From the NCBI RefSeq assembly GCF_000091305.1, contig NC_013929.1, positions 6,634,001-6,698,000 of the forward strand: a stretch of DNA of 64,000 nucleotides, given 5' to 3'. The stretch is from Streptomyces scabiei 87.22. GTDB lineage: Bacteria > Actinomycetota > Actinomycetes > Streptomycetales > Streptomycetaceae. The notes beneath the pieces are model-generated. The model saw only the letters and a program-made list of their open reading frames with translations. It searched no databases and had not been told where the DNA came from. How positions within the stretch are numbered: position 1 is the first letter of the stretch; each line of letters starts with the position of its first letter. Position numbers and translations under genes: made by a program. Positions 33,381 to 41,395 of this stretch are shown in pieces.

Positions 33381-34556
33381 ATGGCAGCAGGACGAGAGCG
33401 GCGCGCGGCGGCCGATACGCTCACGGCCCGGATGAAGAAGCTGGTTCACCGGGTCCGCACCGGCGTGCGCAAATCCGCCGTCGACTACTTCCGCGGGGAC
33501 GGCTCCGACTGGATCGCCCTCGTCGGCCTGCTGCTGATGATCCCGCTGATCGCCTGCCTCACGCTGATCAACGAGGTGTGGTTCTCACCCGCCGTCCTCG
33601 TCCTTCCCATCGTCGCGGGCGGCCTGCTGCTGCGGCCCGCCAGTCTCCTCGGCCTGTACGCGGCCGCCGCGACCGCGCTGATCGTGGAGTCGGTACGGCT
33701 CGGCCCCTATCCCGAGGGCCCGGCCCGGGTGACACCCGGCATCGTGCTCGTGGTCGCCGCCTGCGGTTTCTTCGGCCTGCTCATCGCCCAGTTCCGCAGC
33801 CGGGTCGGCGTGCCCTGGCGGCGCGGCGGCACCATGCTCTTCGACCTGCGCGAACGCATCCGGGTCCAGAGCAAGTTGCCGCAACTGCCCGCCGGCTGGC
33901 ACCGCGAGATGGCCCTGCGTCCGGCGGGCGGCCAGTCCTTCTCCGGCGACTTCGTCGTGGCCGCCCGCACGAACGGCGGCCGCACCCTCGAAGTCGTCCT
34001 CACCGACGTCTCCGGCAAGGGCATGGACGCGGGCTCCCGCGCCCTGCTCCTCTCCGGCGCTTTCGGCGGTCTTCTGGGATCGCTCCCACCGCACGCCTTC
34101 CTCCCGGCGGCCAACGGCTACCTCCTCCGCCAGGACTGGGACGAGGGCTTCGCGACCTCCATCCACCTCGTCCTCGACCTCGACTCCGGCGACTACGAAC
34201 TCTTCTCCGCCGGCCACCCGCCCGGCCTCCAGCTCAGCGCGGGCACCGGCCGCTGGGAGGAGAAGGCCGCCGAGGGCCCCCTCCTCGGCGTCTACGACGG
34301 CGCCCAGTTCGACCCCGTCAAGGGATCCCTGCGCCCCGGCGACGTCCTGATGCTGTTCACCGACGGCCTCGTCGAGACCTCCGAGCGGGACATAGTCGAA
34401 GGCATCGACCGCCTCACCGGCGAGGCCGACCGCTACGTCGCGGGAGGCTTCCACGGCGCCGCCTGGCACCTCATCGAAGCCGTGGCCAAGGACGTCAACG
34501 ACGACCGAGCCCTCCTCCTGATCTGCCGAGAAGGCCCCACAGCCACCCGCCCCTGA
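33381..34556 (+). CDS. Membrane PP2C-type (SpoIIE) serine phosphatase
   Basis: A 391-residue protein. Three or four membrane helices lie about residues 45-145 (WIALVGLLLMIPLIACLTLI, VLVLPIVAGGLLL, GIVLVVAACGFFGLL), followed by a SpoIIE/RsbU phosphatase domain from about 185: SFSGDFVVAARTNGG, VLTDVSGKGMDAGSRALLLS, FSAGHPPGLQL, LFTDGLVETSERD. The aspartates in SGDF, TDVSGKG and FTDG bind manganese. Such proteins dephosphorylate anti-sigma-antagonist proteins. ATG 33381 is the annotated start; ATG 33432 is an alternative. No PAS/GAF sensor domain is visible, so the membrane part may sense the signal. Confidence 0.9.
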   Translation: MAAGRERRAAADTLTARMKKLVHRVRTGVRKSAVDYFRGDGSDWIALVGLLLMIPLIACLTLINEVWFSPAVLVLPIVAGGLLLRPASLLGLYAAAATALIVESVRLGPYPEGPARVTPGIVLVVAACGFFGLLIAQFRSRVGVPWRRGGTMLFDLRERIRVQSKLPQLPAGWHREMALRPAGGQSFSGDFVVAARTNGGRTLEVVLTDVSGKGMDAGSRALLLSGAFGGLLGSLPPHAFLPAANGYLLRQDWDEGFATSIHLVLDLDSGDYELFSAGHPPGLQLSAGTGRWEEKAAEGPLLGVYDGAQFDPVKGSLRPGDVLMLFTDGLVETSERDIVEGIDRLTGEADRYVAGGFHGAAWHLIEAVAKDVNDDRALLLICREGPTATRP

Positions 34557-34585
34557 ACAGCAGAGGACGAAGCCCCTTGCTGGCC

Positions 34586-34608
34586 AGGGGTGCGGGGAAC
34601 GGCGCGAG
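34586..34608 (+). repeat. Dispersed repeat copy 2
   Basis: AGGGGTGCGGGGAACGGCGCG followed by AG. Same core as the rpiB copy with G>T and T>G variation. Next copy is 54 bp further on. Confidence 0.75.
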
Positions 34609-34661
34609 AACCCCCACCGGACGTGCACGCGGTCCTCGACGGCGACAGCCTCCTGCTTTTC

Positions 34662-34729
34662 AGGGGCGCGGGGAACGGCGCGAGAACCCCATCGGACCGG
34701 CACATGGGGGTCGAAGGGGCGCAGCCCCT
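34662..34729 (+). repeat. Dispersed repeat copy 3 plus hairpin
   Basis: Repeat core at 34662-34684, followed by ATCGGACCGGCAC and a small hairpin AGGGGC-gca-GCCCCT at 34715-34729. Lies in the gap between phosphatase and hydrolase genes; no ORF supported here. Confidence 0.75.
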
Positions 34730-34829
34730 GGAGGAGGGGACGGGTAGGGGCGGCGGGGGCGAAACCCGGACCGGCACCCACCACTCACCACCCCACCCCA
34801 CACCCACCGCACGAAGGAGCCCAGACCCG

Positions 34830-35315
34830 ATGCCCTCGACCCCCCTCTCCCTCCCGGAAGTGGAAACCCTGGCCAGAACGGCCCACGCCACCCAGAAGGA
34901 CAAGGCCGGCCGCCCCTACACCGAGCACCTCCAGGCGGTCGCGGCCGGCGTCACGGCACGAGGCGGCGACGAGGACCAGATCGCCGCGGCCTGGCTGCAC
35001 GACGCGGTCGAGGACGACGCCCTCACCGAGACCTGGCTCACCGAGGCCCCTCTGACCGCCCGCACCAAGGCCATCGTCCTCGCCCTCACCAAGCGCGGGG
35101 GCGAAACCCCGGAGACGTACGCCACCCGCATCCTCGACACCCCGGGCGCCCTCCTCGTCAAGCAGTCGGACCTCGCGCACAACGCGGACCCGGCCCGCCT
35201 CGCCGTCCTGGACGAACCCACACGCACCCGCCTGACCCGCAAGTACGCCCACATGCGAAACCTCCTCGGCCTGCCGGACGAACCGGCGGCCGAGGAGGCC
35301 ACGGAGAACAACTGA
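34830..35315 (+). CDS. Small HD-domain hydrolase, RSH/MESH1-like
   Basis: A 161-residue HD protein whose motifs match the (p)ppGpp hydrolase domain of Rel/SpoT: PYTEHL, then LHDAVEDD (the HD and ED pairs), then SDLAHN where Asp and Asn four residues later match the Rel hydrolase D144/N148 pair. No synthetase or TGS domain follows, so it resembles stand-alone small alarmone hydrolases. ATG 34830 follows GAAGGAGC at eight bases. The role in removing (p)ppGpp or a similar 3' phosphate is inferred from motifs; metal-dependent phosphohydrolase is the safer name. Confidence 0.85.
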   Translation: MPSTPLSLPEVETLARTAHATQKDKAGRPYTEHLQAVAAGVTARGGDEDQIAAAWLHDAVEDDALTETWLTEAPLTARTKAIVLALTKRGGETPETYATRILDTPGALLVKQSDLAHNADPARLAVLDEPTRTRLTRKYAHMRNLLGLPDEPAAEEATENN

Positions 35316-35393
35316 GAGAGAACAGGAGCGAACGGGAGCGACGGACCCCGGCGCCGAGGCCGAGGGGACGTCGAGGGGACAGAGACCCCGCGC

Positions 35394-36596
35394 CTACGTC
35401 CTGCCCCCCACCTTCCCCCGCTCGCGAGCCAGCTCGGCGGCATCCCGCTTGAACGCCCACTCCATCTTCGGCTCCATCGCGAACCGGAACATCCGCTGCA
35501 CCGGCGGGGTGCACAGCACGGTGATGACGGCCGCAGCGAGGAACGTGGCGAACAGCTCGCCGAGCGGCTGGTACACCCACGCGTTGGCGTCGTACCAGTC
35601 CCAGAAGCGCGACCCCTTCGCGAGGAACCCGTGCAGCAGGTAGCCGTACAACGTGCCCGCGCCCAGCACGGTGAACCACATCTTCCGACGCGGCACCCAG
35701 GCGAAGAAGCACGTGGTCAGCACCATGGAGCAGCCGAACAGCGCGAAGGTCATGACGATGCCCGCCCACCACGGCGCACCCAGCTCCTGCGCGCTGTCAC
35801 GGTGGTAGAACCAGGCCGAGTTCATGTCCGGGCCCAGCCAGTACGCCATCGCCAGCGCGCACCCGGCCACCGGCAGGGACAGGATCCGCACCTCGCGGCG
35901 CCGCATGAACTGGAAGTGCGCGGGCTTCATGAACAGGCCGACGACGAAGAACGGCAGGAACTGCAGGACACGCTGCAGGTCCAGGTCGTCACCGATGTCG
36001 GGAGAGACCGAGGCGAGCGCCGCGACGGCGAGCGCCACCGGGACGGGCCAGCGCACGACCTTCCACAGCGGTGTCGTCAGCCGCCACACGAACAGCGCGA
36101 TCAGGAACCAGGTGAGGTACCAGGGGTCGAGCAGGCTGATCGGGTGGGAGGGGTCGTCGTCGCCCCACCGCTTGAAGAAGGAGTAGGCGATCTCGAAGAG
36201 GACGTACGGCACGGCGATTCCGGTGACCAGCCTGCGGAGCCGGTCCGGGCGCATGTCGAAACTGCGCGAGAAGTAACCGGAGATGATGATGAACGCCGGC
36301 ATGTGAAACGTGTACACGAACATGTACAGCGCCTCGGCGGCGCGGCTGTGGTCGGTGAGCGGCTCCCACGCGTGTCCCATCGCCACGAGCACGATGGCGA
36401 GGTACTTGGCGTTGTCGAAGAACGCGTCACGTTGTTTGGCCGGTCTGGCCTCGGGGGAGGCGCCACCTGGCGTCGGCTGGGGAGACGAGGACTTCAGCGA
36501 GCGCGGACTCGGCACTCCGTCTGCGGACGGTTGTAGTGGCTGTGTCGGCGGGAGCGGCGTCCCGGTTCGGCCGTGCGGTCGCAGCGAGTTCGTCAC
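35394..36596 (-). CDS. Membrane acyltransferase (acyltransferase 3 family)
   Basis: A 400-residue integral membrane protein with about ten hydrophobic segments. It opens (after a 55-residue Ser/Pro-rich tail) with FFDNAKYLAIVLVAMGHAWE, the typical first helix of acyltransferase-3 proteins, where the conserved His is in MGH. The YTFHMPAFIIISGYFS segment also fits. These enzymes transfer acyl groups to cell-surface glycans or sugars. GTG 36596 is chosen because GGAGGGAGGG lies upstream; an in-frame ATG at 36647 is less likely. It converges with the HD gene. Target is unknown. Confidence 0.88.
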   Translation of the reverse strand: MTNSLRPHGRTGTPLPPTQPLQPSADGVPSPRSLKSSSPQPTPGGASPEARPAKQRDAFFDNAKYLAIVLVAMGHAWEPLTDHSRAAEALYMFVYTFHMPAFIIISGYFSRSFDMRPDRLRRLVTGIAVPYVLFEIAYSFFKRWGDDDPSHPISLLDPWYLTWFLIALFVWRLTTPLWKVVRWPVPVALAVAALASVSPDIGDDLDLQRVLQFLPFFVVGLFMKPAHFQFMRRREVRILSLPVAGCALAMAYWLGPDMNSAWFYHRDSAQELGAPWWAGIVMTFALFGCSMVLTTCFFAWVPRRKMWFTVLGAGTLYGYLLHGFLAKGSRFWDWYDANAWVYQPLGELFATFLAAAVITVLCTPPVQRMFRFAMEPKMEWAFKRDAAELARERGKVGGRT

Positions 36597-37172
36597 AGAC
36601 CCTCCCTCCGGCAACTCCGGAGGACGGTCCGAGCACTCGCTGCGCAAGCGGGGGACGAGGCAGCGGTGAACATCTGAGGCACCCTAGCGTTGTCTGTGCG
36701 ATTACGTAAAACCACCCACGTGAATCCTGTATTGAGGGGTACGTGTCCTCCCCGCGTACCCGGGATTCGTGAAGTCATGACCAGGTGAAGCGTCACAACG
36801 TGTCCACTGCAGGGCAGATGACAACCGCCGTTCTGTCAGCATTCATCCCGACTAAATGGTGCATACCGTGCGCAGGCGACTCCGGTGAAATGTCCGGTTA
36901 ATTACCGTCCTGCCCGGGCCTCTTGATGTGTCGGTGGCAACAATTCGAATTACCTGCGCACGGGTTGTGTGTGCACGGAAACGATCATCGCGAATTCACC
37001 CGGGGTGCGCTCCCGTTGGCCGGGGGCGGGGGTGGCGTGCGTGGAGTGACGTGGCCGACGTTGTCTCAGCCGCTGCATAGGACGGCCTGGTTGGTGGCAC
37101 GATGGTTCTGGCGGGGTGCGCGTGGGGTCGGCGCCCCGGGCCGGGTGCGGACCGACCGAGGGTGTGATCTGT
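36597..37172. other. 576-bp intergenic region without gene
   Basis: Divergent promoter region between acyltransferase (-) and small membrane protein (+). It is less GC-rich than its neighbours, with TAATTA, AATTCGAATTA and ATTACGTAAA stretches. I see no ORF, tRNA or clear known riboswitch. GAGGG at 37158-37162 serves the downstream GTG. Confidence 0.5.
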
Positions 37173-37367
37173 GTGGCCATTTCGCTGTCAGTGGTGCTCT
37201 TGCTGGGGATCATCCTGGTAGTGCTGATGCGGGGAGGGACGATCAAGGCCGGACCGGCCGTCGTCGCCATCCTCTTCGGCTTCTTCCTCGCCTCGACGGG
37301 CATGGCCGACGACATCCAGCGCTTCCTGAACTCGATAGCGGACACCATCAACTCGATCCAGTTCTAG
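37173..37367 (+). CDS. Small two-helix membrane protein
   Basis: A 64-residue protein beginning VAISLSVVLLLGIILVVLMR, with a second helix GPAVVAILFGFFLASTGMA, then an amphipathic tail DDIQRFLNSIADTINSIQF. GTG 37173 is favoured by GAGGG ten bases upstream; earlier in-frame GTGs lack an RBS. Small conserved actinobacterial membrane proteins of this kind occur near clp and trigger-factor regions, but I do not recognise a name. No function can be assigned. Confidence 0.75.
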   Translation: MAISLSVVLLLGIILVVLMRGGTIKAGPAVVAILFGFFLASTGMADDIQRFLNSIADTINSIQF

Positions 37368-37439
37368 ACCGTGTCCGGGGTGACCACCGGAACACGCGCC
37401 GTGCACGTCCGCACGGCCGGCCGACGGCCACGAGACGGC

Positions 37440-37488
37440 AAAAAGCCTCCGGCCCGGTCGAGGAATCCCTCGACCGGGCCGGAGGCCG
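37440..37488 (-). terminator. Terminator of tRNA-Gly
   Basis: Long perfect stem GCCTCCGGCCCGGTCGAGG / CCTCGACCGGGCCGGAGGC with a four-base loop; on the minus strand it is followed by TTTTT. Serves the tRNA-Gly transcript and, in the other direction, the small membrane gene. Confidence 0.9.
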
Positions 37489-37490
37489 TT

Positions 37491-37564
37491 GGAGCGGGCG
37501 ACGGGAATCGAACCCGCGTAGCTAGTTTGGAAGACTAGGGCTCTACCATTGAGCTACGCCCGCA
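37491..37564 (-). tRNA. tRNA-Gly (TCC)
   Basis: Minus strand: acceptor GCGGGCG pairs with CGCCCGC; D-arm GCTC-AATGGTA-GAGC; anticodon arm CTAGT-CTTCCAA-ACTAG with anticodon TCC; T-loop TTCGATT. Discriminator T and an encoded CCA (37491-37493). Decodes GGA (and GGG). A strong terminator follows. Confidence 0.97.
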
Positions 37565-37740
37565 CAGCTCGCGCCGCAGGTCGGGTGACCGCGGCACAGA
37601 AGGCATCGTAGCGGGTCCGGTGCCGCCGCCGCACACCCCTTCCCGGCCGCGTCCGCCGTGCGCCGTCGCGCGCGCCCGCGCACTGGCTGAATGCGGCAAC
37701 CCCATGGCCTGCGGGCATGTACCCTACGTGTCGCACCAGA

Positions 37741-37817
37741 CGGGGTGTGGCGCAGCTTGGTAGCGCGTCCGCTTTGGGAGCGGAAGGCCGTGGGTTCAAA
37801 TCCCGCCACCCCGACCA
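37741..37817 (+). tRNA. tRNA-Pro (TGG)
   Basis: Acceptor CGGGGTG / CACCCCG; D-arm GCGC-AGCTTGGTA-GCGC; anticodon arm TCCGC-TTTGGGA-GCGGA with anticodon TGG; T-arm GTGGG-TTCAAAT-CCCGC; encoded CCA at 37815-37817. Decodes CCA (and CCG/CCU by wobble). Opposite in direction to the neighbouring tRNA-Gly. Confidence 0.97.
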
Positions 37818-38014
37818 CCGCGCCGGCAGGCGTCGCCCGCCACCGGCGAGATCGCCTTTTGGGGCGTGTACCGCCTGCGGTTACTATGCAAGCTGCGCGC
37901 CCGTGTGTCTGCACTCTCACGTCTCTCAAGGGCCGCTAATCCGCTGAAACCCCGCCGCACCGGTGGGGGACGTCAGCAGAACCCCAAGAAGTCAGCCCCC
38001 AAGGAGACCGAACC

Positions 38015-39415
38015 GTGAAGAGCGCCGTGGAGACCCTGAACCCGACCCGGGTTCGGCTCAGCATCGAGGTGCCCTTCGAGGAGCTCAAGGACAGCCTCGA
38101 CGCGGCGTACAAGAAGATCAACCAGCAGGTCACGGTGAAGGGCTTCCGCAAGGGCAAGATCCCGGCCCGTGTCATCGACCAGCGGTTCGGCCGCGGTGCG
38201 GTGCTGGAGGAGGCCGTCAACGACGCGCTCCCGAAGTTCTACACGGACGCGGTCAACGAGGCCGAGCTCAACGTCCTGGGCCAGCCCGAGGTCGACATCA
38301 CCGAGCTGAAGGACGGCGAGACGCTGAACTTCACCGCCGAGGTCGACGTCCGCCCGGCCATCGAGATCCCGGACTACTCCGGCATCGAGGTCGAGGTCGA
38401 CGCCGTCGAGGTCACCGAGGAGGACGTGGACAAGGCGGTCGAGCAGCTGCGCGAGCGCTTCGCCTCCACCTCCCCGGTCGAGCGTGCCGCCGAGGACGGC
38501 GACGTCGTGACGCTCGACCTGCAGGCCAAGGTCGACGGCGAGGTCCTGGAGGACGGCGTCGCCGAGGGCGTCTCCTACACCATCGGCTCCGGCGAGCTGC
38601 TGGACGGCATCGACGACGCCGTGAAGGGCCTGGAGGCCGGTGGCGAGGCCACCTTCGCCTCCGAGCTCAAGGGCGGCTCGGCGGCCGGCAAGGAGGCCGA
38701 GGTGACCGTCAAGGTCTCCCAGGTCGCCGCCCGTGAACTCCCGGCCCTGGACGACGAGTTCGCCCAGCTCGCCTCCGAGTTCGACACCCTCGAGGAGCTG
38801 CGCGCGGACAGCCGCAAGCGCCTGGAGAACATGAAGCAGTACGACCAGGCCACCCAGGCCCAGGAGCGCGTCCTCGAGAAGCTCCTGGAGATCGTCGAGG
38901 TGCCCGTCCCCGAGAAGCTGCTCGAGGACGAGATCAACACCCGCAAGCACAACCTGGAGCACCACCAGCTCGGCCAGATGGGCCTGGACCTGGAGAAGTA
39001 CCTGGAGATCCAGGGCAAGACGGTCGAGGAGTTCGACGCCGAGACCAAGGAAGCGGCCGTCAAGGGCATCAAGACCCAGTTCGTCCTCGACGAGCTGGTC
39101 TCCAAGGAGAAGCTGAACGTCAACCAGGAGGAGCTCACCGAGCACCTCATGCGCCGCGCGGCCTCCTCCGGCATGTCCCCGGACCAGTTCGCCCAGGCCG
39201 TCGTCCAGAACAACCAGGTCCAGCTCCTCGTGGGCGAGGTCGCTCGCGGCAAGGCCCTGGCCCTGGTCGTCGAGTCCGCCACGGTGAAGGACACCAACGG
39301 CGAGGTCGTCGACCTGGACGACGACGAGGACGAGACGGAGGCCGAGGGCTCCGCCGAGGCCACCGAGGAGACCCCGGCCGCCACCGAGGCCGAGGAGAAG
39401 GCCCCAGAGGCCTGA
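38015..39415 (+). CDS. tig: Trigger factor
   Basis: A 466-residue ribosome-associated chaperone. N-terminal ribosome-binding region carries the signature GFRKGKIPARVIDQRFG (residues about 40-58), a middle FKBP-type PPIase domain (RAAEDGDVVTLDLQAKVDGE), and a C-terminal helical chaperone region (DELVSKEKLNVNQEELTEHL). The extreme C-terminus is an acidic Glu/Ala-rich tail. GTG or GTGAAG start at 38015 matches family start VKSAVETLNPTRVRL. It sits directly upstream of clpP1-clpP2-clpX, the usual gene order, and folds nascent chains before ClpXP acts on failures. Confidence 0.98.
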   Translation: MKSAVETLNPTRVRLSIEVPFEELKDSLDAAYKKINQQVTVKGFRKGKIPARVIDQRFGRGAVLEEAVNDALPKFYTDAVNEAELNVLGQPEVDITELKDGETLNFTAEVDVRPAIEIPDYSGIEVEVDAVEVTEEDVDKAVEQLRERFASTSPVERAAEDGDVVTLDLQAKVDGEVLEDGVAEGVSYTIGSGELLDGIDDAVKGLEAGGEATFASELKGGSAAGKEAEVTVKVSQVAARELPALDDEFAQLASEFDTLEELRADSRKRLENMKQYDQATQAQERVLEKLLEIVEVPVPEKLLEDEINTRKHNLEHHQLGQMGLDLEKYLEIQGKTVEEFDAETKEAAVKGIKTQFVLDELVSKEKLNVNQEELTEHLMRRAASSGMSPDQFAQAVVQNNQVQLLVGEVARGKALALVVESATVKDTNGEVVDLDDDEDETEAEGSAEATEETPAATEAEEKAPEA

Positions 39416-39436
39416 TCGCTCCGCTGTTCGCCTGAT

Positions 39437-39474
39437 GACGGGCCCCTGGATCACTTGTGACCCAGGGGCCCGTC
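39437..39474 (+). terminator. tig terminator hairpin
   Basis: GACGGGCCCCTGG[A]TCAC pairs with GTGA[C]CCAGGGGCCCGTC around a TT loop, 21 bp after the tig stop. One mismatch in an 18-bp stem. Confidence 0.85.
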
Positions 39475-39484
39475 GGCCTATCCA

Positions 39485-39600
39485 AGGGGCGCGGGGAACT
39501 GCGCGACCAGCCCACAACAAGCCGCACTCGCCGATCCACAGCCCGTGGCAGACGCGCGGGCGGCTTTGTGGGGGCCGGTCGCGCAGTTCCCCGCGCCCCT
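39485..39600. repeat. Inverted pair of dispersed repeats (copies 4 and 5)
   Basis: Copy 4 at 39485-39506 on the plus strand and copy 5 at 39579-39600 on the minus strand. Pairing extends beyond the core (ACCAGCCC / GGGGCCGGT region and AGCCGC / GCGGCT), giving a hairpin of roughly 35-40 bp. No ORF supported in this gap. Confidence 0.8.
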
Positions 39601-39649
39601 GTCCGGGCCGGGGGCCACAACGCACCCGCTCCACCCGGCGGAGCGCATG

Positions 39650-39660
39650 CGCTGACAGCG
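39650..39660 (+). promoter_or_regulatory. ClgR-like operator before clpP1
   Basis: CGCTGACAGCG fits the ClgR core CGCYNANRGCG exactly and is followed by AAC (WWS). ClgR activates clpP1clpP2 in Streptomyces; position about 146 bp before the start is plausible for an activator site. The 5' flank (CATG) does not match the W preference at the base next to the core. Confidence 0.65.
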
Positions 39661-39805
39661 AACAGTTCCCTTTGCGGGATTCACCGGCGGAGCCACCGCG
39701 TTAGGGTCCATGAAGACGAGGGCTGGGCTGTCGGCTAACGGCCCGGTCCCCGGAAGGGAAACGTGAAGACGGCCCGGCGCCGTCGTAAGACGAGCAGGTG
39801 GATAC

Positions 39806-40429
39806 GTGACGAATCTGATGCCCTCAGCCGCCGGCGAGCCTTCCATCGGTGGTGGCCTCGGCGACCAGGTCTACAACCGGCTGCTCAACGAGCGGATCAT
39901 CTTCCTCGGCCAGCCGGTCGACGACGACATTGCCAACAAGATCACCGCACAGCTGCTGCTCCTTGCCGCGGACCCCGACAAGGACATCTACCTCTACATC
40001 AACAGCCCCGGCGGCTCCATCACGGCCGGTATGGCGATCTACGACACGATGCAGTTCATCAAGAACGACGTCGTGACCATCGCCATGGGCCTCGCGGCCT
40101 CGATGGGCCAGTTCCTGCTGAGCGCGGGCACCCCCGGCAAGCGCTTCGCGCTGCCGAACGCCGAGATCCTGATCCACCAGCCCTCGGCCGGTCTGGCCGG
40201 CTCGGCGTCGGACATCAAGATCCACGCCGAGCGGCTGCTGCACACCAAGAAGCGCATGGCGGAGCTCACCTCCCAGCACACGGGTCAGACCGTCGAGCAG
40301 GTGACCCGTGACTCGGACCGTGACCGCTGGTTCGACGCCTTCGAGGCCAAGGAGTACGGCCTCATCGACGACGTGATCCCCACGGCCGCCGGCATGCCGG
40401 GCGGCGGCGGCACCGGGGCCGGGCAGTAG
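39806..40429 (+). CDS. clpP1: ATP-dependent Clp protease proteolytic subunit 1
   Basis: A 207-residue ClpP serine protease. Catalytic Ser in GLAASMGQF (about residue 98), His in ILIHQPSAG (about 122) and Asp in SDRDRWFDAFEA. The helix IYDTMQFIKNDVVT and substrate-channel INSPGGSITAG are canonical. It assembles with ClpP2 into the double-ring barrel. GTG 39806 is used; propeptide lies in the first 15 residues. First of the clpP1-clpP2 pair, 82 bp before clpP2. Likely ClgR-controlled. Confidence 0.97.
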   Translation: MTNLMPSAAGEPSIGGGLGDQVYNRLLNERIIFLGQPVDDDIANKITAQLLLLAADPDKDIYLYINSPGGSITAGMAIYDTMQFIKNDVVTIAMGLAASMGQFLLSAGTPGKRFALPNAEILIHQPSAGLAGSASDIKIHAERLLHTKKRMAELTSQHTGQTVEQVTRDSDRDRWFDAFEAKEYGLIDDVIPTAAGMPGGGGTGAGQ

Positions 40430-40511
40430 TGGCGGCACCCGCCGCCACTCTCACCCCCGCGAAGCCCCCAGCCGACCGCCTCAGCCCCTCTCAGGCTCCC
40501 AGGAGACCACA

Positions 40512-41192
40512 GTGAACGACTTCCCCGGCAGCGGCCTCTACGACGGCGCACGCTCCCAGTACTCGGGCCCGACGGCCGAGTCCCGTTACGTCATCCCGCG
40601 CTTCGTCGAGCGCACCTCGCAGGGCATCCGTGAGTACGACCCGTACGCGAAGCTCTTCGAGGAGCGGGTGATCTTCCTCGGGGTGCAGATCGACGACGCC
40701 TCCGCCAACGACGTCATGGCGCAGCTGCTGTGCCTGGAGTCGATGGACCCCGACCGGGACATCTCCGTCTACATCAACAGCCCCGGCGGCTCCTTCACGG
40801 CGCTCACCGCGATCTACGACACGATGCAGTTCGTGAAGCCCGACATCCAGACGGTCTGCATGGGCCAGGCGGCCTCCGCCGCCGCGATCCTGCTCGCCGC
40901 CGGTACGCCGGGCAAGCGCATGGCGCTGCCGAACGCCCGCGTCCTGATCCACCAGCCGTACAGCGAGACGGGCCGCGGTCAGGTCTCCGACCTGGAGATC
41001 GCCGCCAACGAGATCCTCCGGATGCGTGGGCAGCTGGAGGACATGCTGGCCAAGCACTCCACCACGCCGATCGAGAAGATCCGCGAGGACATCGAGCGCG
41101 ACAAGATCCTCACGGCCGAGGACGCGCTGTCGTACGGCCTGATCGACCAGATCATCTCCACGCGCAAGATGAACAACAACAACGTCCGCTGA
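40512..41192 (+). CDS. clpP2: ATP-dependent Clp protease proteolytic subunit 2
   Basis: A 226-residue ClpP paralogue. Catalytic Ser in MGQAASAAAILL (about residue 120), His in VLIHQPYSE (about 145), Asp in RDKILTAEDALSYGLID. The N-terminal 25 residues are a propeptide-like extension rich in Gly/Tyr. GTG 40512 follows AGGAGACC. In actinobacteria ClpP1 and ClpP2 must assemble as a hetero-oligomer, so the pair acts as one enzyme with ClpX, ClpC or ClpA-like ATPases. Confidence 0.97.
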   Translation: MNDFPGSGLYDGARSQYSGPTAESRYVIPRFVERTSQGIREYDPYAKLFEERVIFLGVQIDDASANDVMAQLLCLESMDPDRDISVYINSPGGSFTALTAIYDTMQFVKPDIQTVCMGQAASAAAILLAAGTPGKRMALPNARVLIHQPYSETGRGQVSDLEIAANEILRMRGQLEDMLAKHSTTPIEKIREDIERDKILTAEDALSYGLIDQIISTRKMNNNNVR

Positions 41193-41218
41193 CCGCGAAA
41201 AGGATGTATCGTCTGCCG

Positions 41219-41291
41219 CCCCTTGGCATGGTTGGCACCATTTGACCCAGTGCACGACAAGGTGCACGTCAAAGCGAACCGTGCCAAGGGG
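41219..41291 (+). promoter_or_regulatory. Nested hairpin between clpP2 and clpX
   Basis: Outer stem CCCCTTGGCATGGTT pairs with AACCGTGCCAAGGGG (14 of 15), enclosing inner stem TTTGAC...GTGCAC / GTGCAC...GTCAAA. No T-run, so it is not a simple intrinsic terminator. Confidence 0.65.
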
Positions 41292-41395
41292 GGCCCGAAC
41301 GAGGGGCCCGGCAAGGTACCGTCGACATAAGGCAGCACCAGGAGCCGCTGGATTCCAATCGTCCAGTCGACTCCCAGGCGAAGGGGAAGCACACC

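Larger units (their letters stand above)
39416..39805 (+). promoter_or_regulatory. tig-clpP1 intergenic region
   Basis: A 390-bp gap holding the tig terminator, the inverted repeat pair, a ClgR-like box (39650-39660) and the clpP1 RBS. No gene supported. Expected to contain the clpP1P2 promoter. Confidence 0.6.
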
